DNA of 64,000 bases from Planctomycetota bacterium (GCA_016709875.1 JADJLZ010000002.1:372001-436000), one strand, 5' to 3'. Shown: positions 48,922 to 57,431, counted from the first letter of the stretch. The notes: generated from the letters alone by a model not told the origin. Made by a program: numbers and translations.

Positions 48922-49370
48922 TCGCGAAAGCCGAAGCGCGAGTACAGGTAGCGTCCCTCGCGCGTCGTGTGCAGCCGCAAGCGACCCAGGCGCAGCCGCC
49001 GCGACTCCTCGAGCAGCGAGCGCATCAGCGCCGAGCCGACACCGCGTCGGCGCCAGTCGGGCGAGGTGTAGACGTTGACGACGTAGCCCTCCTCGCCGGT
49101 CGGGCTGGCGGGCGAGGGCAGGCGCGGGAAGAGGTGCATCGCGAGCGCGCCGATCGCTCGGCCTGAATCGGCGCGCGCCATCCACACGAGCAAGGTGCGC
49201 TCGCCGATCCCGCGCTGGTAGGCCGCGCGCGTGCGCTCGATGAGCGCGTCGAGCTCACGCACGGGATCAGGCCGCGCCTGCTCGACGAAGAGCTCGATGC
49301 GCAGCCGCGCGAAGTCCTCGACATCGCGCGCGTCGGCGCGCAGCACGCAGAATCCGGTCTCAGAAACCAT
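48861..49370 (-). CDS. GNAT family N-acetyltransferase
   Basis: 169-aa acetyltransferase. The acetyl-CoA-binding motif A is visible as RRRGVGSALM after VVNVYTSPDW, and motif B as RLHTTREGRYLYSRFGF. The acceptor is unknown. The last 20 residues overlap the opposite-strand PhoX-like gene by 61 bp. The ATG at 49368-49370 overlaps the upstream membrane-protein stop by 11 bp, so translation is probably linked. Confidence 0.86.
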   Translation of the reverse strand: MVSETGFCVLRADARDVEDFARLRIELFVEQARPDPVRELDALIERTRAAYQRGIGERTLLVWMARADSGRAIGALAMHLFPRLPSPASPTGEEGYVVNVYTSPDWRRRGVGSALMRSLLEESRRLRLGRLRLHTTREGRYLYSRFGFRDHADKSASSWPPCTSSASVE

Positions 49371-50271
49371 GCTCGCGCAGGACCTCCGCTCCAGCGAGAT
49401 AGCGCGCGCCGCGCAACCAGCAGCGCAGGAAGGTGAGCAGCACCGTGGTCGCGACCAGGATCCACACCGCGTGCATCTGCGAGGTTCCCGCGACGAGCAC
49501 GCCCTCCTGGCCGCGCGCGTACCAGCTCGCCAGCGCGACGAGCGCGACCTCGGCGCCCAGGATGCCCGCGAGCGGCCCGAGCGTGCGCAGCGGGTGGCGC
49601 GCGACCATCCACAGCGCGCCGAACCAGCCCACCAGCGCGCTGCGGCCTTGCGCGTTCGCGATGCGCAAGCGCGCGTAGTCGGCGCAGGCGAGCACGAGCG
49701 CCACACCGAGCGCGTAGACGCCGGCCTGCGCGAGCTGCAGCGCGACCGCGCTCCACTCCGAGGTCAAGTTCTCGAGCCGATCGCCGCTCGATTCGGGCAG
49801 GCGCAGGATCCAGCTCAGCACGACCTTGTTCCAGGGCCAGTCGAAGAGCGTCCACGACCACAGCGCGAGCAGCAGCAGCGTGCCGAGCCAGACGCGCACG
49901 TAGCGCCAGAAGAAGCGCCGCGCACCCGAGCCCGCGCGCTCGATCACGCGCCGTTCCTGGCCGTCGAGCGCAAGCTCGGCCCAGCCGCCGGCGAAGAAGA
50001 TCCCCCCCAGCATCGCGAGCAGGGCGGCGCAGCCCAGCCAGAGCGAAGCGTTCGATTCGAGCGCGCCGATCTGCGCGCGGTGGTCGAAGCGGAAGGTGCT
50101 CGAGAGGTTCGCGAAGAGCTCGCCCTGCGCGTAGCGGTTCGCGAGCGCGCCGCCGAGCCACTGGTGCCAGAGCAGCGCCGGCGGCAGCGCGAGCCCGAGT
50201 TCGAGCAGCGCGGCCAGCGCCCACCAGCGCCAGAGCAGTCCCGCGAGAGCCATTCCACGCAGTGCGCGCAT
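49360..50271 (-). CDS. polytopic membrane protein, unknown
   Basis: 303-aa protein with six to seven predicted membrane segments. I do not recognise a family. Charged loops such as LDGQERRVIERAGSGARRFF sit between helices, and the last helix pair ends in a short cytoplasmic tail. The gene starts 1 bp after the metallopeptidase stop and overlaps the GNAT gene, giving a three-gene transcript. Confidence 0.72.
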   Translation of the reverse strand: MRALRGMALAGLLWRWWALAALLELGLALPPALLWHQWLGGALANRYAQGELFANLSSTFRFDHRAQIGALESNASLWLGCAALLAMLGGIFFAGGWAELALDGQERRVIERAGSGARRFFWRYVRVWLGTLLLLALWSWTLFDWPWNKVVLSWILRLPESSGDRLENLTSEWSAVALQLAQAGVYALGVALVLACADYARLRIANAQGRSALVGWFGALWMVARHPLRTLGPLAGILGAEVALVALASWYARGQEGVLVAGTSQMHAVWILVATTVLLTFLRCWLRGARYLAGAEVLREHGF

Positions 50272-50272
50272 G

Positions 50273-52561
50273 CTAGCCCCCGATCCCCGCGAACCAGTGC
50301 AACACGCACGCGGCCTGCGCGAGCGCGCGCTCGGACCAGCGCAGCGGGGTCTGGCGGTCGCGCTCGTCGTGCCAGCTGTTGTTGGAGAGGTCCAGATCGA
50401 TCCAGTAGCGCTGCGAGGGATCGAGCACGGCGCTCACGAGCTTCTTCTCGCCCGGCGCGCGTCCGGCGAGCGGCTTCCACCACGCCTGGCGCAGCTGCTC
50501 CTCGCGCGACCACACGAGCGTCTCCTTCTCGCCGCCCTCGAAGGTCAATTCGAGCGGCAGCGGCAGGCAGAACTCGCCCTTGCGGCGCACGACGACCTCG
50601 GGGATCCAGCCGCGTTCCTCGGTCTTCTTCTCCGGCTCGTCCGCGTGCTTCCACACGCCCTGCGCGTCGGGGAACCAGCCCTCGTCCTGCGCCTCGCGGC
50701 GCTGCGAGACGTCGACGCTCCAGTCGATGGTCGCCTCCGAGCGGAAGGCGTCCTCGAAGAACCACTTGAGGTCGATGCCCAGGCTCTCCTGGAAGTCCGC
50801 GAAGAAATCGTCGGGGTAGGGATGCCGGTAGCGCCAGCGTTCGGAGTAGAAGCGCATCGCGCGCTGGAATTTCTCCTCGCCGACCAGCCCGAGCAGCGTG
50901 CGCAGCACCGTCGCCGTGCGGCGGTAGCTGTTGGTGCGGTAGCTCGTGCCGTCGACATAGAGCCAGCCCGCGCGGTCGATCGGATCGCTGTCGGGATCGG
51001 CGAGGTAGCCGTTGCGGTTCTCCGCGCGCGGGTCGTCGCGCAGGCGACCGAAACTCTCGAGCGGCTGGTCACGCCAGAAGTCGAGCAGCGCGCTCGAGCG
51101 CAACGGCGTCCACTTCACGCCAGCGAGCGTCGGTCCCTCGCGCAGCGCGAACCAGTCGGCGAGCCCTCCGCCGGCGGGCTGCAACTGCCGCGCGGCGTCG
51201 AAGGGCTTCGGTCCGTAGTTCGTCGTCACCGGGTTGAGCCCGTAGCGGCGCGCCATCGCCTCGCTCTGGCCGAAGGTGTTGAAGCCCTCGTCCATCCAGC
51301 CCGCCTCGAACTCGTTGTTGCCCACGAGGCCGTACCAGAACTGGTGGCCGCACTCGTGCACGGTCACGCTCTCGGGCGTGCGCTGAGTCGGCAGGGTCCA
51401 CACGCGCGAGCCCGCGGTGAAGAGTGTGGGGTACTCCATCCCGCCCGCCGCGCCGCCGCCCCAGGCCGGATCGACGACGGTCAACTGCTCGTAGGGATAG
51501 GTCCCCCACCACAGGCCGTAGAAGAAGAGCGAGGTCGAGGCCGCGTCGAAGTGGCGCAGTCCCTGGTCGGCGTGCTCAGGGTGCAAGAGCACGGTCACGT
51601 GCACGTCACGGCCTGCGAGTTCGCTCGTTCCGCGCCCGAGCGCCAAGCCGGTGCTCGAGACGTCCGCCTCGAAGCGCTGCGCCCAGTCCGCCCAGTGGAA
51701 GGTGTCCTCGTACTTCACGTAGCGCGGATCGGCCGTCCACGCGAAGTCGTGCACCAGCGGCGCGCGCCCGTCCGCTCCCGCGAGCGCACGGTCGGTGAGC
51801 GAGGGCGCCAGGAAGCGCGCGCGCACGCGATCGCCGGCGCGCTGTTCGGGGAGCAACTCGACGCCGCTCGCGCCGATGTGGTCCGCATAGCGCTGCGGCA
51901 GGTCGATCGTGACGTCGTAGGTCCCGAAGTCCGCGAAGAACTCCGTGTTGGCGTGGAACTGGTGGCAGTTCCAGCCGTTCCCGGTCTCGTACACGCCGAG
52001 CTTGGGGAACCACTGCGCCATGAACAGGAAGTCGTCCTTCTGTCCCGTGCGCCGCCGCACGCGCGGGATGCGCGCCTTCCAATCGATCTCGACGCTCACC
52101 GTCTGGCCCTTCAAAAGCGGCTGCGGGAGCTTGACGCGGAACACCGTGCGGTCCTGCGCATTGCCGTCGTCGGGCGCCATCCACTCGAGCTTTGCGAGCG
52201 AGTCGCCGCTGTCGATGCGCAGGCCCGTGATCTCCTGCCAGCCCCACTCGTCCGAGAGCTTCGTCCCGCGCAGCGAGCCCTTCGACTCCGTGAGGTGCGT
52301 CGAGCGATTGTTCGCGAAGCCGTTCCAGTACAGGTGGAACCACAGGTCGAAGACGTCGTCCTTGCTCTGGTTGGTCCAGCTGAGCAGCTCGTGTCCCTCG
52401 AGGCGCTGCTCGTCGGGGAAGGCTTTCACCTCGATCGTGTACTCGGGGCGGAAGGGCGCCTCGCCCGAGGTCTGCGCAGCGGCCGAGCGCGCCCCGGCCC
52501 AGGCGCCGAACGCCAGCAGCAGGGTCGCGCTCCTCCAGACCTTCCGGGAACGAGGGCTCAT
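50273..52561 (-). CDS. secreted M1-type metallopeptidase
   Basis: 762-aa secreted zinc aminopeptidase-like protein. Signal peptide at residues 11-30 (ATLLLAFGAWAGARSAAAQ). Zinc site HECGH at 402-406 with the third ligand E425 in WMDEGFNTF, the H-E-x2-H-x18-E spacing of family M1. The GMEYP segment at 374-378 corresponds to the exopeptidase GxMEN motif but is altered, so it may not be a true aminopeptidase. The N-terminal beta domain (EGHELLSWTNQSKD) is of the usual kind. The 199-bp gap to the FlgM-like gene contains a hairpin with a 6-bp stem at 52619-52635. Confidence 0.88.
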   Translation of the reverse strand: MSPRSRKVWRSATLLLAFGAWAGARSAAAQTSGEAPFRPEYTIEVKAFPDEQRLEGHELLSWTNQSKDDVFDLWFHLYWNGFANNRSTHLTESKGSLRGTKLSDEWGWQEITGLRIDSGDSLAKLEWMAPDDGNAQDRTVFRVKLPQPLLKGQTVSVEIDWKARIPRVRRRTGQKDDFLFMAQWFPKLGVYETGNGWNCHQFHANTEFFADFGTYDVTIDLPQRYADHIGASGVELLPEQRAGDRVRARFLAPSLTDRALAGADGRAPLVHDFAWTADPRYVKYEDTFHWADWAQRFEADVSSTGLALGRGTSELAGRDVHVTVLLHPEHADQGLRHFDAASTSLFFYGLWWGTYPYEQLTVVDPAWGGGAAGGMEYPTLFTAGSRVWTLPTQRTPESVTVHECGHQFWYGLVGNNEFEAGWMDEGFNTFGQSEAMARRYGLNPVTTNYGPKPFDAARQLQPAGGGLADWFALREGPTLAGVKWTPLRSSALLDFWRDQPLESFGRLRDDPRAENRNGYLADPDSDPIDRAGWLYVDGTSYRTNSYRRTATVLRTLLGLVGEEKFQRAMRFYSERWRYRHPYPDDFFADFQESLGIDLKWFFEDAFRSEATIDWSVDVSQRREAQDEGWFPDAQGVWKHADEPEKKTEERGWIPEVVVRRKGEFCLPLPLELTFEGGEKETLVWSREEQLRQAWWKPLAGRAPGEKKLVSAVLDPSQRYWIDLDLSNNSWHDERDRQTPLRWSERALAQAACVLHWFAGIGG

Positions 52562-52695
52562 GGGAGGACGAGGATCGCCGCCGGGAATCCCCCCGGCAAG
52601 CGCCCTGGGGCATCCCCCGGCAGGTTTTTCCTGCCCACAGGGACCCAGACCCAAGGGGAGGCCAACCAACTTGCCCATTCGGGCGATTTTCCCGC

Positions 52696-52722
52696 TCATG
52701 CTCGCGAGGGGGGTGCCGATAC
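52696..52722 (+). promoter_or_regulatory. candidate sigma-28 promoter of the FlgM-like gene
   Basis: GCCGATAC at 52715-52722 matches seven of eight bases of the sigma-28 -10 element GCCGATAA. An 11-base spacer separates it from TCATGCTC at 52696-52703, which agrees at four of eight bases with TAAAGTTT. It ends 38 bp before the ATG of the FlgM-like gene, and fliA lies nearby, so autoregulation is plausible. Confidence 0.5.
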
Positions 52723-52760
52723 CTACCCTTGGAAAGTTCTCCTCACCGGGGAGGCAAGTC

Positions 52761-53102
52761 ATGGAAATCAGCAACCAACCGATCCAGGGACCGCGCCCGA
52801 ATCGACGCTCGCAGAGCGAGTCGCCGATCGACCTCACGCGCCTGAACAGGGAAGCGATTCAGCGCAGCACCGACGACTTCCAGCAAGCCCAGTACTCCAC
52901 GGACCGCATCGAGCTGTCCGAGGAAGGCCAGGCCCTGGCAGCCAAGACGGCCACGGACGCAAACCGTGCCGAGGATGCTCGCAAGGCTGAAACCGCCCAC
53001 CAGGAAAAGGTGCAGGACCTGCGCAGGCTTCACAAGGAAGGCAAGCTCAACACGCCCGAGCGCGTGGAGAAGGCCGCCCGAGAGATCCTGAAGCCCAGCT
53101 AG
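52761..53102 (+). CDS. flgM: FlgM-like anti-sigma-28 factor
   Basis: 113-aa hydrophilic protein. It is disordered at the N-terminus; the C-terminal half carries DRIELSEEGQALAA and KVQDLRRLHKEGKLNTPERV, which match the FlgM pattern (a hydrophobic-Ser-x-x-G start and the V-x-x-L-R-x-G-x-Y-like helix). FlgM binds and blocks sigma-28 until it is exported through the flagellar gate. A GGGGAGG ribosome site precedes the ATG. fliA and the export-gate genes lie just beyond on the opposite strand. The symbol is provisional because the protein is short and diverged. Confidence 0.65.
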   Translation: MEISNQPIQGPRPNRRSQSESPIDLTRLNREAIQRSTDDFQQAQYSTDRIELSEEGQALAAKTATDANRAEDARKAETAHQEKVQDLRRLHKEGKLNTPERVEKAAREILKPS

Positions 53103-53138
53103 TCGCGCGCGCGGACCGGAAACGAATGACAGCACAAC

Positions 53139-53166
53139 AAGGCCGATCCCGGCAGGGATCGGTCTT
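53139..53166. terminator. hairpin terminator after the FlgM-like gene
   Basis: A 12-bp stem with one G-T pair (AAGGCCGATCCC / GGGATCGGTCTT) around a GGCA loop, followed by a short T-run in GGCATTTT. It sits 37 bp after the stop codon. Confidence 0.75.
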
Positions 53167-53196
53167 GGCATTTTCGGGTGGCGCTAGACTCTCGGC

Positions 53197-53832
53197 ATGA
53201 AGCTCCTCCCCTTCGCGCTGGTCGTGCTCCTCGCAAGTTGCGCCGCCACCCCGCCCTCCGGCCGCGCCTACGAGATCCGCACGAGTGTCTACGAGATGCC
53301 CACGGAACTCGCGCAGCTCCTGACGGGGCACCAGGCCTCGGGCGGCATGCCGGCCCCCGCGAGCCTGCTCGAACGCGCGGGTGAGGCGGCGCGCTCGCGC
53401 TCGGACGTCGAAATCCTATCGCGCCCGATGATCCGCGTGCGCGAGGGCAGCACGGCCGAGATCAGCAGCATGACGAGCACCGACTACGTGCAGGACTACT
53501 CGGTCGGCGCGGATGGCAAGGCGTCGGCCGTGCATGCGAGCGCGGAACACGGGCTCGCCCTCGCGATCGAGCCGACGCTGCGCGCGTCGCAACTCGAGCT
53601 CAGCTACCGGATCGAGCTCAGCCAGCTCGTGCAGTGGACCGAGGAAAGCGAGAAGACGCTCTCGAACGGCGAGAAGGTCAAGCTCAAGCAGCCCATCGTG
53701 GCCAAGCGCGAGCTCGAGTCAAAGACCTCGCTCGCGCAGGGCGAATGCCTCGCGCTGATGCTGTCGCCGACGATCTCGGGCCGCACGACGCTCGTGTGCG
53801 TCAGCGCGGTTCCGGTCGGCGAACGCCGCTGA
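53197..53832 (+). CDS. lipoprotein with secretin-like beta domain
   Basis: 211-aa predicted lipoprotein (lipobox LASC at residues 12-15). The segment EILSRPMIRVREGSTAEISS followed by a region rich in alternating hydrophobic residues (LALAIEPTLRASQLELSYRI) resembles the C-terminal beta-domain of type II/III secretins without their N domains. No full secretin is present. Its stop is 3 bp from the convergent lipoprotein gene. A structural role in the cell surface or flagellar basal region is a guess. Confidence 0.6.
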   Translation: MKLLPFALVVLLASCAATPPSGRAYEIRTSVYEMPTELAQLLTGHQASGGMPAPASLLERAGEAARSRSDVEILSRPMIRVREGSTAEISSMTSTDYVQDYSVGADGKASAVHASAEHGLALAIEPTLRASQLELSYRIELSQLVQWTEESEKTLSNGEKVKLKQPIVAKRELESKTSLAQGECLALMLSPTISGRTTLVCVSAVPVGERR

Positions 53833-53835
53833 GGT

Positions 53836-54453
53836 TCAGAGCAACGCCGCGATCTGCGCCGCTGCGCACTCCGCGAAGCGTCGCGGGCTCATCAGGTAGA
53901 TCTCCGGGCCCTCGCTGCCGGCCGCGCCGCTGCGATTGCGCTGGATCCACTGCTCCAGACCACGCCGCACGCGCTCGTCCGACGCATCCAGATGCGCGCT
54001 CGCGCTCCAGATCGAGATCCCGGTCTCGCTCGCGACGAGGTCCATGTCGACGCACAGCCGCTGCGGCGTGTACCCGCGCACATCCGTGACGGTGCCGGTG
54101 AAGACGCCGTCGAGGCGGAAGCGCTTGGCGAGCGCGATCACGGTCGCGGGCTTGATGCTGCCGCGCCGGAAGGGCTCGCTCTTCTGGACTTCTTCGAGGT
54201 CGGCCTGGCCGAGCGGCACGACCTCGAGACCCGAACCGGTCGAGAGCTCGGTCGCGAAGGCGGCCTGCAACTGCCGCGCGCTCTCGAGGTCGAGCCCCTC
54301 GCCCTGGAAGGGCAGCAGGCCCACGCGCCGCAGCGCGTAAGTGTGGAAGTCGCTCGTCACGCTCGCGCGCGCGAGGTTGCCGACGTTGGCACGCGTGCTG
54401 ACGCAGGCGCACAGCACGAGGCACGCGGCGGAGAGCAGCAGCGCGCGCTTCAA
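53836..54453 (-). CDS. CsgG-like lipoprotein at the end of the flagellar operon
   Basis: 205-aa lipoprotein from a TTG start that overlaps the upstream stop (TTGA). The lipobox is LVLCAC. The segment VGLLPFQGEGLDLESARQLQ and later KRFRLDGVFTGTVTDVRGY resemble the CsgG/FlgO-type outer-membrane lipoprotein fold (LpoB/TolB-N-like). In other bacteria FlgO and FlgP lipoproteins decorate the flagellar outer-membrane ring, so a basal-body role is plausible. It is the last of four genes following fliA on the same strand. Confidence 0.65.
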   Translation of the reverse strand: MKRALLLSAACLVLCACVSTRANVGNLARASVTSDFHTYALRRVGLLPFQGEGLDLESARQLQAAFATELSTGSGLEVVPLGQADLEEVQKSEPFRRGSIKPATVIALAKRFRLDGVFTGTVTDVRGYTPQRLCVDMDLVASETGISIWSASAHLDASDERVRRGLEQWIQRNRSGAAGSEGPEIYLMSPRRFAECAAAQIAALL

Positions 54454-55037
54454 GGCTTCTTTTCCTCGGCGGCCGGCTTGTCGCCCGCGTCCTCGCGCGG
54501 GGCAGAGGCCGGGCGAGTCTTCTCGGCCAGGCGCTGCCACTCGATCTTCGATTCGAGCAGGATCTTCTCCGACTCCAGGCGCCGGATCTGCGCCGTCACA
54601 AGGCGGCCAGCGAGGTCGAAGTTCTCGTCCTGCAGGCGCACGCGCTCGGTCTCGAGCTCGTCGTGCTTCTTCTGCAGCTCTTCCTTCTCCTTGATCGAGG
54701 CGGCGAGCTCGCCGCGGCTCTTCTCGAGCGTCGCCTCGAGGTTCTTGATCTCGAGCGCGAGCGCTTCCTTCTCGTCGATCGCCCGCTGGTACAGCTCGAG
54801 CATGAAGGTGCGGCTGCCCTCCTGCAGCGAGCGCTCGGCGGCCGGGCCGGCGGGCGTCGTGCTCGGGCGGCCGTCGGTCTTCACGACCGAGCCGTCGCGC
54901 GCGTAGAGAACCGGCGGGGAGCTCGTCTCCGGCACGGGGCCCGCGGGCAGGTCCGTGCGCGTGCGGTTCGCGGTGGTGCAGGCGCACACGAGCAGCGCGA
55001 GTGTCCCGAGGCGGATGGTGTTCGTTGCGATTGTCAT
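54450..55037 (-). CDS. coiled-coil lipoprotein in the flagellar operon
   Basis: 195-aa lipoprotein (MTIATNTIRLGTLALLVCAC, lipid Cys at residue 20). After a short linker a single long coiled-coil spans about residues 80-165, with KSRGELAASIKEKEELQKKH typical of heptads. The C-terminus is an Ala/Glu/Pro-rich tail. I recognise no family. The start overlaps the preceding 82-aa gene by 4 bp (ATGA) and the stop overlaps the next gene. Such an anchored rod could span part of the periplasm around a motor. Confidence 0.7.
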   Translation of the reverse strand: MTIATNTIRLGTLALLVCACTTANRTRTDLPAGPVPETSSPPVLYARDGSVVKTDGRPSTTPAGPAAERSLQEGSRTFMLELYQRAIDEKEALALEIKNLEATLEKSRGELAASIKEKEELQKKHDELETERVRLQDENFDLAGRLVTAQIRRLESEKILLESKIEWQRLAEKTRPASAPREDAGDKPAAEEKKP

Positions 55038-55282
55038 GACTTGACTCCGGCTTGGCCCGCGGCGGGCTGTCCTTCGAAGACCAGCTCGACGAGCGTCGTC
55101 TCGCCGCAGGTGCAGGTGAACTCGATCGCGCGCGCACGGCCCTCGTGCTGGAGGATGCGTGCACTCTGCTTGCCGCAAGCGGGCTCGCCGGCGGCGCGCA
55201 CGAGGCTCTTGGGCTCGAGGCCGCCGAGCTGCACACGCTCGCGCTTGATGATCCCGAGCGGACTCTTCTGGGCTTCACTCAT
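55034..55282 (-). CDS. small protein, 82 aa, in the flagellar operon
   Basis: No family recognised. The protein has a basic N-terminal half and a C-terminal FTCTCGETTLVELVFEG with a CxC pair, plus one further Cys, which might bind zinc. It is flanked by 4-bp overlaps on both sides, which supports a translated gene. It could be a PilZ-linked or regulatory adaptor, but nothing shows this. Confidence 0.55.
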   Translation of the reverse strand: MSEAQKSPLGIIKRERVQLGGLEPKSLVRAAGEPACGKQSARILQHEGRARAIEFTCTCGETTLVELVFEGQPAAGQAGVKS

Positions 55283-55500
55283 GCGGTCACGTCCAGCTTT
55301 CCGCCGAGGCCGTCCACGTCCGGGGAGCGCGGTTCGAAGTGTGCGTGCTGTTCCAGCGCGGGCGCGGGCTCGACGGGAAAGGGCGCGTGCTCCGCGTCTG
55401 GCTCGTCGTGCTCGCGCCGGCGGCGCTGCTGAGTGCGCGCAGATCCATGCGAACCCGTGACGACGGGTTCGGGCAGGATGCGCTGCACGGAGGAGTCCAC
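55279..55500 (-). CDS. small hydrophilic protein, 73 aa
   Basis: GTG start (55498-55500), with a strong GGAGGAGG site formed by the last codons of fliA. The protein is charged and Pro/His-rich with no domain I recognise. It overlaps the next gene by 4 bp. Coupling on both sides argues it is real; composition alone would not. Confidence 0.5.
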   Translation of the reverse strand: MDSSVQRILPEPVVTGSHGSARTQQRRRREHDEPDAEHAPFPVEPAPALEQHAHFEPRSPDVDGLGGKLDVTA

Positions 55501-55504
55501 GGCT

Positions 55505-56257
55505 TCAGACCTCCTCCTGGCCCGTCAGCGCGGTCAGCTGGCGGTTGAGCTTGTAGAGCGCGCGGCTGTGGATCTGGCTCACGCGCGACTCGGTCACCTC
55601 GAGCACCGCGCCGATGTCGCGCAGCAGCAAGCCCTCGGCGTAGTAGAGCGTGATGACGGTCTTCTCCTGCTCGGGCAGGTCGTTGATCGCGTCGACGAGC
55701 AGCTGCTTCATCTCGGCGAACTCGGCGCTGCCGACCGGATCCTCGCTGCGCGGGTCGCCGAGCAGCGCGGAGAGGCGCGAATCCTCGCCGTCGGACTCGA
55801 GCGAGATCTCGTTGGCACTGCGCGCGGCGGCGAGGGCGTCGTCGATCTCCTCCACCGGCAGCGAGAGCGCCGCGGCGATCTCCTCGGGCAGAGGGGCCAT
55901 GCCGTGCGCCTGTTCGGAGCTCTGGACGACGCGCTCGATCTCGCGCAGCAACTCGCGCTTGCCGCGCGAGAGCGCATCCTGCTTGCGCATTTCGTCGAGG
56001 ATCGCGCCGCGGACGCGGTGGTAGGCGTAGGTCGAGAACTTGAGGCCGCGTTCGGGCTCCCAGGAGTCCGCCGCCGCGATCAGGCCGAGCATGCCGAAGC
56101 CGTAGAGATCGTCGCGGTCGACGCCGGCGGGCGCGTTCATGCGTCCGACGATGTGCTTGAGCAACGGGACGTGCTCGAGCACGAGGCGGTCGCGCTCCGA
56201 CTCTTCGCCGGTGAGCGAGATCGTCTCCCAATCGGGTCTGGCGCCTCGTTGCTTCAT
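55505..56257 (-). CDS. fliA: flagellar sigma factor (FliA/WhiG family)
   Basis: 250-aa sigma-28-type factor that directs late flagellar genes. Region 2 is VPLLKHIVGRMNAPAGVDRDDLYGFG continuing to the RGLKFSTYAYHRVRGAILDE core. Region 3 follows, and region 4 contains LPEQEKTVITLYYAEGLLLRD and VTESRVSQIHSRAL. The length and lack of a region 1 fit FliA. It lies downstream of the flhF/flhG pair in the flagellar operon. The FlgM-like gene 52761 is a likely antagonist. Confidence 0.95.
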   Translation of the reverse strand: MKQRGARPDWETISLTGEESERDRLVLEHVPLLKHIVGRMNAPAGVDRDDLYGFGMLGLIAAADSWEPERGLKFSTYAYHRVRGAILDEMRKQDALSRGKRELLREIERVVQSSEQAHGMAPLPEEIAAALSLPVEEIDDALAAARSANEISLESDGEDSRLSALLGDPRSEDPVGSAEFAEMKQLLVDAINDLPEQEKTVITLYYAEGLLLRDIGAVLEVTESRVSQIHSRALYKLNRQLTALTGQEEV

Positions 56258-56299
56258 GGGTGTTCGGTGGGTTCGGCTCCGGCGCTCACGCGCCAGATG

Positions 56300-56557
56300 T
56301 CAGCCGCCCTTTCCTCCGGGCGTGCGCGGGACTGCGCGTCGTTCGCGGGGTTGCGTGTCGGCCCGCATCGCGGCGACCAGCCAAAGCGTGGCGCGGACGA
56401 TGAGCATCAGGCCCAGGAACAGCAGACCCCCGCGCAAGGCGGCGACCCACACGGGGACGTGAAAGAGGAGGGAAAGGAGCGCGAAGGCTGCCCCGCCCGC
56501 AACCGCGACGCTCTTGCCGAAGCCGAGCCACGCGGCCTCCAGATTGGGGCCTTCCAT
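56300..56557 (-). CDS. small two-helix membrane protein between flhG and fliA
   Basis: 85-aa protein with two hydrophobic segments (about residues 16-37 and 42-62), and a basic C-terminal tail (RADTQPRERRAVPR). The ATG at 56555-56557 follows the flhG stop by 4 bp; an in-frame GTG at 56581 is possible. I know of no standard flagellar gene of this type at this place. The neighbours imply a flagellar or motility role. Confidence 0.6.
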   Translation of the reverse strand: MEGPNLEAAWLGFGKSVAVAGGAAFALLSLLFHVPVWVAALRGGLLFLGLMLIVRATLWLVAAMRADTQPRERRAVPRTPGGKGG

Positions 56558-56561
56558 GCGG

Positions 56562-57431
56562 CTATCGGCCAAGTTTTCCACCTGCTTGAGCGTTGCCGGC
56601 CACGGGAGACCCAGGACAGAGACGCTCGACGCGGCTCGCGAGCTGCTTCAGGCAGGCGAGCGGCAGCTCGAGGTCCCCGCGCCCGCGCTCGAGCGCGAAC
56701 GGCTGCTGGCGCTCGATGCTGCGGGCGACGCCCTGCGAGCGCGGAAGCCAGCCGGCGAGCTTGGGCGAGCGCGCGAGGAAGCGTTCGCACACGCCACGCA
56801 GCTTGCGCGCGCTCGACTCCGCCTCCTCCACGCCCGTGGCGAGGTTGACGACCAGCTCGGGCGTCGGGACCTCGCGCTCGCCGTGTTCACCGTGGATGTG
56901 CAGCGCCTTCAGCAGGCCGTAGGCATCCGTCAGCGCGGTCGGCTCCGGCGTCGTGACGAGCAGCACGTGGTCGGCGGCGGCGGCGAAGGAGAGCACGTCT
57001 GCGCCGATGCCCGCAGCGCCGTCGGCGAGCACGAGATCGTAGTTGTGCGCGAGCGCCGAGAGGCCGTCGAGCAGGCGGCGGCGCTCCGCCGCGGGCAGCG
57101 CGGCGAGCTCGCCCGCCCCCGAGGCGGCGGGCAACACGTCCGGACCGCCGGGCACGGTCACGATGCACTCCTGGAGCGGCGCGCGGCGCGCGAAGAAGGC
57201 CTCCAGCGTGCGCGTCGCGGGCAGCTGCAGCATCACGTTCAGGTTCGAGAGCGCCAGATCGAGGTCGGCGAGCAGCACGCGTTTGCCGCGCCGCGCGAGA
57301 TCGAGCGCGAGGTTCGCGGCGACGAGCGTCTTGCCCACGCCGCCCTTGCCGCCGGTGACGAACAGGAACGGCGCGCGCGTTCCCGAGGCGTGCTCGGGTC
57401 GAGCGGAGAGCAGTGCGCTGGCGCCGCTCAT
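56562..57431 (-). CDS. flhG: FlhG, MinD-like ATPase controlling flagellar number
   Basis: 289-aa ParA/MinD-type ATPase. Deviant Walker A TGGKGGVGKT near residues 26-35, Walker A' LLADLDLALSNLN, and later DGAAGIG. It normally acts with FlhF to set the number and position of flagella. ATG at 57429-57431 overlaps the flhF stop by 4 bp. The conserved N-terminal FlhG activator helix (DQA-x-x-LR) is not obvious. Confidence 0.92.
   Translation of the reverse strand: MSGASALLSARPEHASGTRAPFLFVTGGKGGVGKTLVAANLALDLARRGKRVLLADLDLALSNLNVMLQLPATRTLEAFFARRAPLQECIVTVPGGPDVLPAASGAGELAALPAAERRRLLDGLSALAHNYDLVLADGAAGIGADVLSFAAAADHVLLVTTPEPTALTDAYGLLKALHIHGEHGEREVPTPELVVNLATGVEEAESSARKLRGVCERFLARSPKLAGWLPRSQGVARSIERQQPFALERGRGDLELPLACLKQLASRVERLCPGSPVAGNAQAGGKLGR

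Noticed and set aside
52562..52760. Cyclic-di-GMP riboswitch ahead of the FlgM-like gene
   Set aside because: I could not find the conserved GEMM core; only simple hairpins and a sigma-28-like motif are seen.
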